Source: Melioribacter sp051488665
GTDB lineage: Bacteria > Bacteroidota > Ignavibacteria > Ignavibacteriales > Melioribacteraceae
Direction: 5' to 3'
DNA: 64,000 bases
Assembly: GCF_051488665.1 (NCBI RefSeq)
Contig: NZ_JBPSEG010000007.1
Coordinates: 84,639-148,638, forward strand
Shown: positions 26,706-36,208 of the stretch, one piece after another
How positions within the stretch are numbered: the stretch's first letter is position 1
Layout: each line of letters begins with the position of its first letter
The notes under the pieces: generated by a model
Seen by the model: only the letters and a program-made list of their open reading frames with translations
Told to the model about the DNA's origin: nothing
The model's database searches: none
Position numbers and translations under genes: made by a program

Positions 26706-27831
26706 AGCCATAGCCATAAAAGAAACGCGGCAATTGCTGCGCGACGTACGAATGATGGGAGTAATTTTCCTTTTCCCGGTTTTCCTGCTCGTCGTATTCG
26801 GATATGCGATTAATTTCGACGTGCGGCATATACAACTGGCTGTGCTGGACAAGGATAATTCGGCTGAAAGCCGCGCTTTCGTTAATTCTCTTTTGAGCAC
26901 GGATTATTTCGATCTGGTTACGCATCTTAAATCGGACGCTGAAATTAAAGATTATCTCGACAGAAAAAAAGCGCAATGCATTGCCGTTATACCGAGGAAT
27001 TTTTCAAAAAGGATTAACAGAAACGAAAGCGCCGGAATTCAGTTTCTTATAGACGGAGTCGACGGCAACACTGCCACAATAATTATGAATTACGTCAACG
27101 CCGCCGCTGCGGGATATTCCAATAAGCTCAATTATGAATTTCTTTCTTCGAGAGGAATTAAATTATCCTCGCCAATTACGCTCGAGCCCCGTTTCTGGTT
27201 CAATCCCGATTTGAACTCTACGCGGTTTCTTATTCCCGGATTAATCGGCATGATATTGATAATAATCGCCGTCGTTACAATTTCGTTGTCGATTGTAAGA
27301 GAAAAAGAGCGCGGCACAATTGAACAATTGAACGTGTCTTCGATAAACATTCCCGAACTTTTAACAGGCAAAGCAATTCCGTACATCATTATTGCATTTA
27401 TAAACGCGGGCGTAATACTGACGGCAGGATATCTCTTTTTCGGAATTGCGATTAAAGGAAGTTATTTCTGGCTGCTGGTTAGCACTTTGTTCTTTCTCGC
27501 AGCGTCTATCGGTATCGGAATTCTGGTATCGGTTATTGCCGATACGCTGCAAGTGGCGTTTCAGGTAGGCACGTTGGTGTCGCTTTTGCCGTCGATGCTC
27601 CTGTCGGGTTTTGTGTTTCCGATTGAAAGTATGCCTTATATTATTCGGGTTTTTTCAAATGTTACTCCTACGAAATTTTATATTGTTTGTCTTCGTTCGA
27701 TTTTACTGAAAGGAGCGGGAGTAGAAGTTTTCTGGGAACAACTTTTGTACATGGCGATTTTTACGATTATAGTCGTATTTGCGGCATCGAAAATTTATTA
27801 TAAAAAACAACTGAAGGAATTAAACGGTTGA
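26689..27831 (+). CDS. ABC-2 type permease (YbhS-like)
   Basis: I place the start at ATG 26689 (MFNRIRAIAIKETRQLLRD), giving 380 residues; an upstream ATG at 26635 would lie deep in the preceding gene. The architecture is one N-terminal helix (about 21-40), a large extracytoplasmic domain (about 41-170), and five C-terminal helices with LSIVREKERGTIEQLNVSSI, the conserved ABC-2 coupling segment. It is the first of two homologous permeases that form the heterodimeric channel. Export of cationic drugs or membrane-active compounds is suggested by the YbhGFSR parallel; no substrate is shown. Confidence 0.92.
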   Translation: MFNRIRAIAIKETRQLLRDVRMMGVIFLFPVFLLVVFGYAINFDVRHIQLAVLDKDNSAESRAFVNSLLSTDYFDLVTHLKSDAEIKDYLDRKKAQCIAVIPRNFSKRINRNESAGIQFLIDGVDGNTATIIMNYVNAAAAGYSNKLNYEFLSSRGIKLSSPITLEPRFWFNPDLNSTRFLIPGLIGMILIIIAVVTISLSIVREKERGTIEQLNVSSINIPELLTGKAIPYIIIAFINAGVILTAGYLFFGIAIKGSYFWLLVSTLFFLAASIGIGILVSVIADTLQVAFQVGTLVSLLPSMLLSGFVFPIESMPYIIRVFSNVTPTKFYIVCLRSILLKGAGVEVFWEQLLYMAIFTIIVVFAASKIYYKKQLKELNG

Positions 27832-28970
27832 ACGGAAAAGGATTCGCTACGGTAATCCATTTTATTAAAAAGGAATTTCAACAGCTTAAGCGGGATCCGA
27901 AAATGTTTGCAATTGTTCTTGTGGCTCCCGTTCTGCAGACGATAATTCTCGGATATGCCGCTACTTTTGATGTGAATAATGTCGATTTTTATCTGCTTGA
28001 CAGAGACAGGTCTTCTTCGAGCCGTAAGTACGTGGAAAAGATTGTAAATTCGGGTTACTTTACAATAAAAGGTGTTGTTGAAAATTACGATGATGCAGAA
28101 AATGCAATTATGAGCGGTAATGCCGTGATGGGATTGATTATTCCGAGAGATTTTGAAAAAGATATTGAAAACAATTCGGGCGCTGAAGTTCAGATTCTTC
28201 TTGACGGTTCTGACGGAAACAAAGGCTCTATAGCTTTCGGGTATATTCAGGCGATTACTGCCGATTATGCAAAAAATATCTTTCTGGAAAAAATCGAAAG
28301 GAAAGGTATTAGAGCGCCGTTAAAATCGGTTAATGCCGAAACCAGAATCTGGTACAATCCGGAGTTAAAAACGCGCGTGTTTATGGTGCCGGGTATTACG
28401 GCTTTGCTGTTAATGATTGTTACAACTCTGCTGACTTCGCTTGCCATAGTAAAAGAAAAAGAATTCGGAACGCTGGAACAGTTGATCGTAACTCCGATTA
28501 AACCGTGGCAAATGATTCTCGGAAAAATACTGCCGTTTACAATACTCGGTTTTGTTATGGTTCTGCTTGTAAATTCCGTCATGGTCTTTTGGTTCGGAAT
28601 TCCGATAAGGGGCAGCATCCTTTTTTTCCTGTTTGCCTCGTTGCTCTTCATTCTTTCCACATTGGGCATAGGACTTTTCATTTCTACAATTTCAAAAACT
28701 CAGCAACAGGCAATGATGGTAACGGTTTTCGGCGCGATGATGCCGATGATTTATCTGTCGGGTTTCGTCTTTCCCATTGAAAATATGCCAAAGATAATTC
28801 AGTATATCACATATATCATTCCCCTTAAATATTTTATTACCATAATACGCGGAGTTATTCTCAAAGGGATAGGCATTGCAGAACTGTGGCGGGAAACTCT
28901 GATACTGGCTGCAATGGGAATTACAATACTTTTTCTTGCATCCAAAAGATTCCGTAAAAGACTCGAATAA
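27828..28970 (+). CDS. ABC-2 type permease (YbhR-like)
   Basis: This 380-residue paralogue of the previous permease has the same plan: an N-terminal helix, a soluble domain, then five helices with LAIVKEKEFGTLEQLIVTPI as coupling motif. The start is TTG at 27828 overlapping the preceding TGA (TTGA), so translation is probably coupled and the rare start may set the ratio of the two subunits. It closes the tetR-hlyD-ABC-ABC-permease-permease operon. The next gene begins 55 bp later and is unrelated. Confidence 0.9.
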   Translation: MNGKGFATVIHFIKKEFQQLKRDPKMFAIVLVAPVLQTIILGYAATFDVNNVDFYLLDRDRSSSSRKYVEKIVNSGYFTIKGVVENYDDAENAIMSGNAVMGLIIPRDFEKDIENNSGAEVQILLDGSDGNKGSIAFGYIQAITADYAKNIFLEKIERKGIRAPLKSVNAETRIWYNPELKTRVFMVPGITALLLMIVTTLLTSLAIVKEKEFGTLEQLIVTPIKPWQMILGKILPFTILGFVMVLLVNSVMVFWFGIPIRGSILFFLFASLLFILSTLGIGLFISTISKTQQQAMMVTVFGAMMPMIYLSGFVFPIENMPKIIQYITYIIPLKYFITIIRGVILKGIGIAELWRETLILAAMGITILFLASKRFRKRLE

Positions 28971-29025
28971 ATTTGACATTATTGCGTTATAAACATAAGT
29001 TGTCAATCGTTTAATGGGAGATTAA

Positions 29026-30066
29026 ATGAAAAAGACAGGCTATTTGTTATTGATGTTTTCGCTGATTGCAGTTATGTCCTGCAATAAAGAAAATCCGTTT
29101 GAACCGGAAATCGAAATTATAAAAAAATACGAAGTGGTTTTTGTCTCCGACAGAAACAGCGGCGGAGAAACGAGCCTGGAATTGGGCGACAAAACCGAAC
29201 TGTTTAACACGGGACTCGACAGCATTTCCCAAAAGAGATTGACGTTTAATCAAACGTGGGATTTCGATCCGGTTTATTCGCCGGACGGATCTAAAATTGC
29301 ATTTACGGCTTACGTCAGCGAGTCAAACTCGAATATAATTTTATACGACCTTGCCGCGAAAACCCAAACAATATTGAGCGAAGGACGCAAGCCCGTTTAT
29401 TCGAGGGACGGGAGTAAAATTGCGTTTCTTACCGGAGAAAGTATCGGGATTGTCAACAGTAACGGCTCTAACAAAGTTGTATTGGATTTGCCTGATGGAA
29501 AACCGGTTTCGGTTAATTTTTCGCCCGACGGCGCACGCCTGATCTTTGTTCTGCAGAACGGCAATTTTTCCGATATTTATTCCGTTGCCGTTAACGGCGC
29601 GGGCTTGAATAAGATTACAGACACCGAAGATTACGAAGTGTATTGTAATTATTCCCCCGACGGATCCCGCATTGTCTCGGTAGCTTATACAAATACCGTT
29701 GCGCAGATTTTCATAATGAATGCCGACGGCTCTAACAGAATACGTTTAACGAATACTAAGGAATGGAACAACAAACCGGTATTTACGCCGGACGGCGGCG
29801 AAATTATTTTTGTAAGCAACAGAAACGGCAGGTCGGAAATTTTTGTGATGAATTCCGACGGAAGCAATCAAAGGCAGCTTGTTAGCTTTTCGGATTTTGC
29901 CGACGACCCTGTAATTTCTTCGGACGGTAAAATCGTAGCCGTTACGGTAGATAACGGAATAAAGAAGAATCTCTGGTTTTATAACAGAGAAACCGGACAA
30001 CTAAGCGAGATGCCCGGTTTCAATGCGAATAATTTTTCTCCGGATTTTAAACCCGTATCGGATTGA
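29026..30066 (+). CDS. TolB-like WD40/PD40 lipoprotein
   Basis: This 346-residue lipoprotein (leader MKKTGYLLLMFSLIAVMSCNKE, Cys 19) contains repeated PD40 blades: FDPVYSPDGSKIAFTAY, RKPVYSRDGSKIAFLT, VNFSPDGARLIFVL, CNYSPDGSRIVSVAY, KPVFTPDGGEIIFVSNRNGRSEIFVMNSDGSN and others, making a six- or seven-blade propeller. It resembles TolB but lacks the TolB N-terminal domain and is not next to tol-pal genes. Such proteins are probably scaffolds at the outer membrane or surface; its role is not known. A TGGGAG ribosome site precedes the ATG. Confidence 0.85.
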   Translation: MKKTGYLLLMFSLIAVMSCNKENPFEPEIEIIKKYEVVFVSDRNSGGETSLELGDKTELFNTGLDSISQKRLTFNQTWDFDPVYSPDGSKIAFTAYVSESNSNIILYDLAAKTQTILSEGRKPVYSRDGSKIAFLTGESIGIVNSNGSNKVVLDLPDGKPVSVNFSPDGARLIFVLQNGNFSDIYSVAVNGAGLNKITDTEDYEVYCNYSPDGSRIVSVAYTNTVAQIFIMNADGSNRIRLTNTKEWNNKPVFTPDGGEIIFVSNRNGRSEIFVMNSDGSNQRQLVSFSDFADDPVISSDGKIVAVTVDNGIKKNLWFYNRETGQLSEMPGFNANNFSPDFKPVSD

Positions 30067-30069
30067 GAA

Positions 30070-30639
30070 TTATTTTATTCTTGTGTAATCCATTTCGAAC
30101 ATCAATACTTCGGAGCCGTCGGGCATAACGCTGTACATTTCGAATTTATGATTGTTTTCGTCTATTATTTTAGTGACGGATTTGATTTTGGAATCCTCTC
30201 CCGAAGCCGGGTCGACGGTCGTACCGTAATATGTGAGAGTTTTTGTATCCTGATCGAGATTGCCCTTGAGCACGGTCACGCCGGTTCCCATATTGTCGAT
30301 CCAGACGCTGACAAACTCTTTCTTGGCATTGTCGTATGCGTCAATACCCATGCCTTCCATCGGCATTCCCATCATGTCGCTTTTAAAAGTCGACTTCAGG
30401 TATCTGCCGCCCATAATCATTTCGAATTTTGCGGTTCCTTCGCTTTTCATTTCCTGACCGCCCTGACCTTTCATTGTCATTACGGTCTTCCAGTCGCCTG
30501 CCATTTTCGACAGCATTTCGTGCATCGGACCCGGAGTCATATATTTCATCCAGGCTTCCATTGCCGCCGGGTCGTCCTGTCCGTAAGAAATTCCTGATAA
30601 GAATACGATTAATGATAGTAACGAAATAATTTTTTTCAT
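30070..30639 (-). CDS. Secreted DUF1579 protein
   Basis: The 189-residue protein has a signal peptide (1-20) and the DUF1579 pattern: EMLSKMAGDWKTVMTMKGQGGQEMKSEGTAKFEMIMGGRYLKSTFKSDMMGMPMEGMGIDAYDNAKKEFVSVWIDNMGTGV and so on, a lipocalin-like or START-like beta fold. It is methionine-rich at the start and mid-region. The family has no established function. It is convergent with the TolB-like gene, three bases apart, with no obvious terminator between them. Confidence 0.85.
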   Translation of the reverse strand: MKKIISLLSLIVFLSGISYGQDDPAAMEAWMKYMTPGPMHEMLSKMAGDWKTVMTMKGQGGQEMKSEGTAKFEMIMGGRYLKSTFKSDMMGMPMEGMGIDAYDNAKKEFVSVWIDNMGTGVTVLKGNLDQDTKTLTYYGTTVDPASGEDSKIKSVTKIIDENNHKFEMYSVMPDGSEVLMFEMDYTRIK

Positions 30640-30778
30640 AGTATTTCCTTTCGATGTTTTAAATGATTAATAACTTAGTCAATATATCGCTCAAAAAAAA
30701 GAAAAATAGTAGGCTTAGTATTCAATTTGAAATATAAATTGCGTATGTTATCAGCGGTTCAAAAAAGGGATTTCAGAG

Positions 30779-31225
30779 ATGATTAAGAAGATGTTTGCGG
30801 CGCTTATCTTGTCGGCTGTTGTCAGTTCTTGCACGGTATTAATGCTTAAGCCGGCGGATTTTTCCTGGCCTGTCGAATCGGTTCTTACGGTTGACGAAAA
30901 CGGGTACGTGCATGAAAAGCGGTATTCTATTTCGATAAATCTAAATCCTCTTTTCTTCGAAGAAACCGGCGATTCGTCGAATACCGCCAATAAGCAGGTG
31001 AGAATAATAAGGGATTCCGAAGGATTCTATTATATTACTTCGCAGGGATTCAAAAATGTTTATTTGTTCTTGCCGGCAGAAAGCGGAATGAAATTATACA
31101 AAAAAATAAATATTTACGCAGATAAAACACTTGAAAATCCCGCGATGAATCAGCGTCCGCCTTATATCGAATTGATCGACGCTCAAAACAAATTTCTAAT
31201 GAATAAAGCCGGCGTTGCGAGGTAA
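30779..31225 (+). CDS. Hypothetical lipoprotein
   Basis: A 148-residue protein with a leader ending VVSSCTVL (lipidation Cys about 18). The mature sequence is beta-rich and shows no motif I recognise. It ends 2 bp before the following coiled-coil protein gene, so the two form a unit and may act together at the envelope. The ATG at 30779 follows the short run TTTCAGAG; no strong ribosome site is seen. Confidence 0.7.
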   Translation: MIKKMFAALILSAVVSSCTVLMLKPADFSWPVESVLTVDENGYVHEKRYSISINLNPLFFEETGDSSNTANKQVRIIRDSEGFYYITSQGFKNVYLFLPAESGMKLYKKINIYADKTLENPAMNQRPPYIELIDAQNKFLMNKAGVAR

Positions 31226-31227
31226 AG

Positions 31228-32460
31228 ATGAAAAGATTAATTCTAATCATTCTGTTATTGTCGGTAACTTACAATAATTACTTTTCCCAGTCCGATTATG
31301 AAATCGTCAGGTCGTTCAAGGAAAAGTACAACCAATTGATGGATGAAATTAAAAAGGCAGAATCGCTCGACGTTTGCAATTCGATATACGGCCGCGCGGC
31401 GGATTTACGGGAAGAATATTTAAAACACAAGTCTTTGCTCGACGACTCGCTTTATCCTGAAAATTTCGAATCGTCTTTCGAAAAACTGTTTAGCGCAATC
31501 TCGCTCCGTCAAAATGAATTCAGTCAAATTACCGAACTGAAAACGGAAATTGTTAACCTGAAATCTGAACTGACTGAACTGAATGATCAAAATAAAGATT
31601 TGCTCGTCAAAATAAACGCGCTCCGGCGTCAGGCGGATAAAGACGCCGCCACAATTGCGGCGCTCAATAATTTGATCGCTCAATTGAAAAGCAATCTCGA
31701 AAAAAGAGACCTGCTGATACGCGATATTATCGATTCGCTTGTTCTGGACTTTGCCAAAACCTCCTCGACGTTGAACGAAGCCGAAAAAGTAGGTTACAGG
31801 GTTAAAATCGAAAACGCCGAACTGTTTTTTAATATCGAGAGAACATTGACGGATAATATCCAGTTTATGAGAGTCACAGAACTAAAACCGGAAGACCTTG
31901 TAGAAATTAAAAAACAACAAACGGAGTTTAATAAACTGTGGCGAAGAATTTCGCCTAAACTGAGCGAAATTTATCTGGAAAAGAAAGAAAAAGAAGAGCA
32001 ACTGGCGAATATCAATAATCTTTTCTACGAATGGAAAAGCAGAATCGACAAGGAAATCTGGAACTCGATTTACGTGGAATTCAGGTCGAAAGAATTGCCG
32101 CTTCTGCCTTTCAATAACGGAGAGGAATTTGTATACAGCGTCAAATCGTTTGTGGAAGATGAAATAAAGAATATGGAAGTAAAAGGCAAAGACAAATCTT
32201 ACGAGGTTTTTAAAACTTTTGCCGATTCTGTTTATTACGACAAAGTGCTTCCGGAATGGATTCCCGTTTTGATCGAACACAACATGTTGACGGAAGCGGA
32301 CAAAGACACAATCGAAGCGCAGCTGATTGACTGGAAAAATAAATTAGGTCCCGAAGAAGGATTTAAATGGTACTACTGGGCAGTAATTTTACTGGCGGCG
32401 GGAATAGCGGGATATTTGATATTCTACGGCAGACGTAAAACATACGGATTGAATAGTTAA
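31228..32460 (+). CDS. Membrane-anchored coiled-coil protein
   Basis: The 410-residue protein has an N-terminal signal or anchor (MKRLILIILLLSVTYNNYFSQ), a coiled-coil region at about 95-165 (ITELKTEIVNLKSELTELNDQNKDLLVKINALRRQ heptads), a helical domain, and a C-terminal transmembrane helix (YYWAVILLAAGIAGYLIFYG) followed by a basic tail. The bulk is thus periplasmic and tied to the inner membrane. No enzyme motif is seen. A structural or tethering role in the envelope is likely but unproven. It overlaps the convergent alanine racemase gene by 4 bp. Confidence 0.75.
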   Translation: MKRLILIILLLSVTYNNYFSQSDYEIVRSFKEKYNQLMDEIKKAESLDVCNSIYGRAADLREEYLKHKSLLDDSLYPENFESSFEKLFSAISLRQNEFSQITELKTEIVNLKSELTELNDQNKDLLVKINALRRQADKDAATIAALNNLIAQLKSNLEKRDLLIRDIIDSLVLDFAKTSSTLNEAEKVGYRVKIENAELFFNIERTLTDNIQFMRVTELKPEDLVEIKKQQTEFNKLWRRISPKLSEIYLEKKEKEEQLANINNLFYEWKSRIDKEIWNSIYVEFRSKELPLLPFNNGEEFVYSVKSFVEDEIKNMEVKGKDKSYEVFKTFADSVYYDKVLPEWIPVLIEHNMLTEADKDTIEAQLIDWKNKLGPEEGFKWYYWAVILLAAGIAGYLIFYGRRKTYGLNS

Positions 32461-33599
32461 TCGATATAAATCCTCGGCACGCGCGTGTTTATGTTTGTCA
32501 GAATTTCGTAAGGAATTGTTTCTGCCCAGCGGGCAAGGTCTTCAACCGTTATTTCGCTCTTGCCCTGTTTGCCTATTAATATAACTTCGTCGCCGTTGTA
32601 CGCCGAATCGCTTTCAATATTAACAACTATTTGATCCATCGAAATGGTTCCGATGACCGGATATTTTTTCCCGTTAATAATTACGTTTGCTTTGCCGGAC
32701 ATTCTTCTCATGTAGCCGTCGCCGTATCCTACGGGAACAGTTACAGCTCGAACATTCTTGTCCCCGACCCATTTTGAACCGTAGCCAACTGGGTGCCCCG
32801 CTTTAATAACTTTAAAATAGATAACGAGAGATTTCCAGGTGAGGGCGGGTTTAACTTCGATTGTTCTGTTGATTTCCTGCGAAGGATAGACGCCGTAGAG
32901 CATTATGCCGGGTCTGACCATATCCAGATTGGCTTCGGGCAATTGGAGAATTCCGCCCGAATTGGATATATGCCTGATGATATTACCGTAGTCGAGCCGC
33001 TCGAAATAATCGAGAGACTCCGTAAATCTCTCGAACTGTAATTTCGTGTAATCGGTATTGCCATTGTCCGCATTGGCAAAATGCGAATAAATTCCTTCTA
33101 TCTCGATGTTTTTCAGTTTTACCGCTTCTTCGAAGAATTTGGGCGCGTTGTAATAATGAACGCCGATGCGTTCCATGCCCGTGTCGATTTTCAGATGCAC
33201 TTTAGCTATTGTGTTTTGTTTGCGTGCTTCGCTGTCTATCTGACGCGCTTTGTCGATCGACGAAGCAGTCATTGTAAGATTGTATTTGAGGAACGTCGGT
33301 ATTTGATTTCCCCAGATGCCGCCGAGAACAAGAACAGGCGTCTTAATTCCCTGCTGACGCAGCAGTATTCCTTCTTCCAGAAATGCAACGCCGAGGTAAT
33401 CGGCTCCTTCTTTTTCGAGCGTCTGCGCAATCTTAATTAATCCGTGTCCGTAAGCGTTGGCTTTTAATATCGGCATCACTTTCGAAGGCTTGACCGCTTC
33501 CTTTATTCTGCGGAAATTTTCTTTTATTATTTTAAGATCGACTACCAAATGCGTCGGTCTGATTACGTCGTCCAAACTGATAACGGGGTGGTTTTCCAT
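32457..33599 (-). CDS. alr: Alanine racemase
   Basis: Alr converts L-alanine to D-alanine for peptidoglycan. The 380-residue protein has the PLP lysine in VMPILKANAYGHG (K45 or so), the HLKIDTGMERIGV strand, SNSGG in the barrel, and the catalytic tyrosine region VPVGYGDGYMRRMSG in the C-terminal domain. The usual GYADG is GYGDG here. The second-domain motif GTISMDQIVVNI is intact. The start at 33599 gives MENHPVISLDDVIRPTH. It is divergent from the YgjV/GNAT gene, with 79 bp between. Confidence 0.95.
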   Translation of the reverse strand: MENHPVISLDDVIRPTHLVVDLKIIKENFRRIKEAVKPSKVMPILKANAYGHGLIKIAQTLEKEGADYLGVAFLEEGILLRQQGIKTPVLVLGGIWGNQIPTFLKYNLTMTASSIDKARQIDSEARKQNTIAKVHLKIDTGMERIGVHYYNAPKFFEEAVKLKNIEIEGIYSHFANADNGNTDYTKLQFERFTESLDYFERLDYGNIIRHISNSGGILQLPEANLDMVRPGIMLYGVYPSQEINRTIEVKPALTWKSLVIYFKVIKAGHPVGYGSKWVGDKNVRAVTVPVGYGDGYMRRMSGKANVIINGKKYPVIGTISMDQIVVNIESDSAYNGDEVILIGKQGKSEITVEDLARWAETIPYEILTNINTRVPRIYID

Positions 33600-33678
33600 T
33601 ATAAATTGTTTTTATTTGTAGGGTAAAAATAAGATTTCTTGTGTAAAGAAAGTAACTCAAAACAGCGAGGAAAGAAAG

Positions 33679-34296
33679 ATGGAAATACCATTGGTAGAAT
33701 TGATCGGCTATATAGCGTCGGTATTGGTAGCCGTATCGTTGATGATGAGTTCGATAGTAAAACTCAGGATTATAAACTTTCTCGGTTCGGTAATTTTTAC
33801 GATTTACGGTATAATAATAAACGCTTATCCGGTGGCGCTTGTCAACGGATTTATTGCAATCGTCAATATCTATTATCTGGCCGAAATATTTTCCCGGAAA
33901 GAATACTTCGACATTCTCGAGGTAAAACACGACTCCGATTTTCTCGGTTATTTTTTGAAATTTCACGAAAAGGAAATAAAGAAATATATACCGACTTTTT
34001 CGTTCGATCCCCGGCCGGACTGGACGATTATTTTCGTATTGCGAAATTCCGTTCCTGCGGGATTGGTTTGCGCGGAATCCCTCCCGGGCGACGCTCTGTC
34101 GGTTAAACTTGATTATGTAATTCCGGGGTATCGCGACTTTAAAGTGGGCAAATTCGTATTTCAAAATTTCTTCAAAAAGAAAAACATTAAAAAAATTATT
34201 AGCGAACCGGGAAATAAAGCGCACATGAAGTATCTGAAAAAAATGGGATTCGTAGAAACGGAAGAAGGCAAATTCGAATTAATTTTGCGGGACTGA
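33679..34296 (+). CDS. YgjV-like membrane domain fused to a GNAT-like domain
   Basis: This is a 205-residue protein. Residues 5-75 form three hydrophobic helices with LIGYIASVLVAVSLMMSSIVKLRIINFLGS and NAYPVALVNGFIAIVNIYYL, resembling the YgjV inner-membrane family. Residues about 100-205 look like a GNAT acetyltransferase: VKLDYVIPGYRDFKVGKFVF (acetyl-CoA strand and loop) and NKAHMKYLKKMGFVE near the end. The combination is uncommon. The usual RxxGxG/A loop is weak (RDFKVGK), so activity is uncertain. It lies 2 bp before the RluA gene. Confidence 0.75.
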   Translation: MEIPLVELIGYIASVLVAVSLMMSSIVKLRIINFLGSVIFTIYGIIINAYPVALVNGFIAIVNIYYLAEIFSRKEYFDILEVKHDSDFLGYFLKFHEKEIKKYIPTFSFDPRPDWTIIFVLRNSVPAGLVCAESLPGDALSVKLDYVIPGYRDFKVGKFVFQNFFKKKNIKKIISEPGNKAHMKYLKKMGFVETEEGKFELILRD

Positions 34297-34298
34297 TA

Positions 34299-34955
34299 TT
34301 GGACGTTTCAATACTTTACGAAGATGAAAATCTGATTGCTGTAAACAAGCCCGAAGGCGTGGCATCGATTCCTGAAAGCGACAAATCGGTTGCGAGCCTA
34401 TATCATTTTTTGTCGGAGAAATATTCGAAGAAGATTTTTACGGTGCACCGGCTGGACAAAGAAGTAAGCGGGGTAATACTTTATGCGTTAAACAGCGAGA
34501 CTCACAGGGAGTTGAATCTTCTTTTTGAAAGCAGAAACGTGCAAAAAACTTATAAAGCGCTTGTTATCGGAAAACCCGAATATGAGGAAGGAATTGTAGA
34601 TTATCCGCTTCGCCAGTTCGGATCGGGTCGTATGGGTGTTGACAAAAAAAACGGCAAGCCGTCGGAAACTTATTATAGCGTATTAAATTATTATAACGCC
34701 CACGCCCTTTTAAAATTACAGCCGTTTACGGGCAGACGGCACCAGCTGAGGATTCACATGTATTCAATCGGCTGTCCCATTGCGGGCGATTTGAAATACG
34801 GCAATCGAGAAATTCAAAAAAAATATCCCCGCCTGATGCTGCATGCGGAGTCAATAAGTTTCGAATACGGAGGCAGAATTTTTAAGATTACGGCAAAACC
34901 GCCCGATTCGTTCACCCGGGTTCTTGAAAAGATTAACGATAATTTTATTCTGTGA
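34299..34955 (+). CDS. RluA-family RNA pseudouridine synthase
   Basis: The 218-residue enzyme has the catalytic motif HRLDKEVSG with D53 as nucleophile, preceded by NKPEGVASIPE, and the conserved GRRHQLRIHMYSIGCPIAGDLKYG. It lacks an N-terminal S4 domain, so it is the short form that modifies rRNA or tRNA. The start is TTG at 34299, two bases after the preceding stop; no in-frame ATG gives a complete N-terminal strand. The target site cannot be told from sequence. Confidence 0.92.
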   Translation: MDVSILYEDENLIAVNKPEGVASIPESDKSVASLYHFLSEKYSKKIFTVHRLDKEVSGVILYALNSETHRELNLLFESRNVQKTYKALVIGKPEYEEGIVDYPLRQFGSGRMGVDKKNGKPSETYYSVLNYYNAHALLKLQPFTGRRHQLRIHMYSIGCPIAGDLKYGNREIQKKYPRLMLHAESISFEYGGRIFKITAKPPDSFTRVLEKINDNFIL

Positions 34956-34980
34956 TCCGACATCATTTCTTTTGTTTTGC

Positions 34981-34989
34981 TAAATTTGC
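34981..34989 (+). promoter_or_regulatory. Possible Bacteroidota-type -7 element
   Basis: TAAATTTGC fits the TAnnTTTG -7 consensus used by Bacteroidota primary sigma factors, 21 bases before the ATG of the phosphatase gene. No convincing TTTG -33 element lies at the right distance. A very similar TTGTTTTGCTAAATT stretch occurs at 13305-13319 before the MNT remnant. Confidence 0.3.
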
Positions 34990-35009
34990 AAGTTAAATAG
35001 AGGAAATTT

Positions 35010-36203
35010 ATGATAGACCCGAAAATATTTTACAGAAAACTCGATTCACTGCTGGCTAAAATCGGCACAGAAAAATCGGGCGAGGATTTTCTGTTTACAA
35101 TTGTGCAGGAACTCGAAAAGACTTTCGGGGAAGATTTACATATTTGCAACGGACGCATCTATGTGGAACAGGACGATAAATTCGTGCTCGTTTCGCCAAA
35201 GGAAAACAAGAAAAATTATTTGACGGAAATACCCGTCGATTCCGACCCCCTGCAGGCTTTGCTTAAGTCGAAGACCTATATTTTCGACGATCCGAATTTT
35301 ACTATCGATTCCACGGTTTTGTTAAAAAAAGATTACAGAATACCTGCGGCTATTAGCGTTAAAAGTCCGGAGAACAGATGGATTTTCGTCTTCGAATTAA
35401 AAAGCGGATGGATACGGGAGGAAATCGAATTTTGTTTTAACGCCGTAAGAACCGTTCTGAATTATCGCCTTACTTCCGAAGCCGTTAAAAGCGAAATGGA
35501 ACAGGCGGTTCAAATTCAACAGAGTTTGCTGCCCGTTAATATGCCGGAAGTGGAAGGACTTCAAATTGCCGCGAGGTCGGTGCCGGCAGAATTGGTAGGC
35601 GGCGACTTCTACGATTTTTTTGATTTCGACGACGATGTATTCGGAGTTTGCGTCGGCGACGCAAGCGGACACGGTTTGCCCGCGGCTCTCCTTGTGCGCG
35701 ACGTTGTTACCGGTCTGAGAATGGGTCTCGAAAAACATATGAAAATGGTCTACACTTTCAAGAAACTTAACAATGTGATTTATCGCAGCGTTTATTCGAC
35801 CAGTTTTGTATCGCTCGTTTATGCCGAAATAGAAAAGAACGGAAACATATTATACGTTAATGCGGGTCATCCCTCGCCTTTGATTTATGACGGACAGGAA
35901 TTCAGAGAAATGCCGTCGACGGGATTGGTTTTCGGAGCCTTGCCCGAAATTCAACTTCACAGAGGCTATGCTTATCTTAAACCTGACGACTTGATGGTGC
36001 TTTACAGCGACGGTATTATCGAAAGAAAAAACGGCAAACAAAACGACTTCGACGTTACTGGTCTTAAAAAAATTATTGAACGGCATTACGATAAAACTCC
36101 GGAACAATTAATCGAAATCATTTTTGATACTCTATACGTCTACGGCGGAAAAAAAGATTGGGAAGACGACGCTACGGTTGTTGTAATAAAACGAACGGCA
36201 TAA
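35010..36203 (+). CDS. SpoIIE/PP2C-family serine phosphatase
   Basis: The 397-residue protein has an N-terminal GAF-like sensory part (about 10-155) and a SpoIIE phosphatase domain (about 165-395). Metal-binding residues are visible in VGGDFYDFFDFDDDVFGVCVGDASGHGLPAALL, DDLMVLYSDGIIER and EDDATVVVIK. Proteins of this type (RsbU-like) dephosphorylate anti-anti-sigma factors and tune a stress or envelope response. No anti-sigma or STAS gene lies beside it, so the partner is elsewhere. AGGAAA precedes the ATG; the CLC gene follows after 5 bp. Confidence 0.9.
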   Translation: MIDPKIFYRKLDSLLAKIGTEKSGEDFLFTIVQELEKTFGEDLHICNGRIYVEQDDKFVLVSPKENKKNYLTEIPVDSDPLQALLKSKTYIFDDPNFTIDSTVLLKKDYRIPAAISVKSPENRWIFVFELKSGWIREEIEFCFNAVRTVLNYRLTSEAVKSEMEQAVQIQQSLLPVNMPEVEGLQIAARSVPAELVGGDFYDFFDFDDDVFGVCVGDASGHGLPAALLVRDVVTGLRMGLEKHMKMVYTFKKLNNVIYRSVYSTSFVSLVYAEIEKNGNILYVNAGHPSPLIYDGQEFREMPSTGLVFGALPEIQLHRGYAYLKPDDLMVLYSDGIIERKNGKQNDFDVTGLKKIIERHYDKTPEQLIEIIFDTLYVYGGKKDWEDDATVVVIKRTA

Positions 36204-36208
36204 AACGG

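Noticed and set aside
25830..26900. Minus-strand 356-aa ORF opposite the exporter operon
   Set aside because: It spans two overlapping ABC genes in antisense and has no recognisable domain.
28975..29009. TTGACA…TGTCAA inverted repeat as an operator before the TolB-like gene
   Set aside because: The arms are only six bases and no matching -10 or regulator is evident, so chance is likely.
36158..36208. Longer N-terminus for the CLC gene
   Set aside because: It overlaps the phosphatase gene and encodes a CLC-unlike leader (GRRRYGCCNKTNG).
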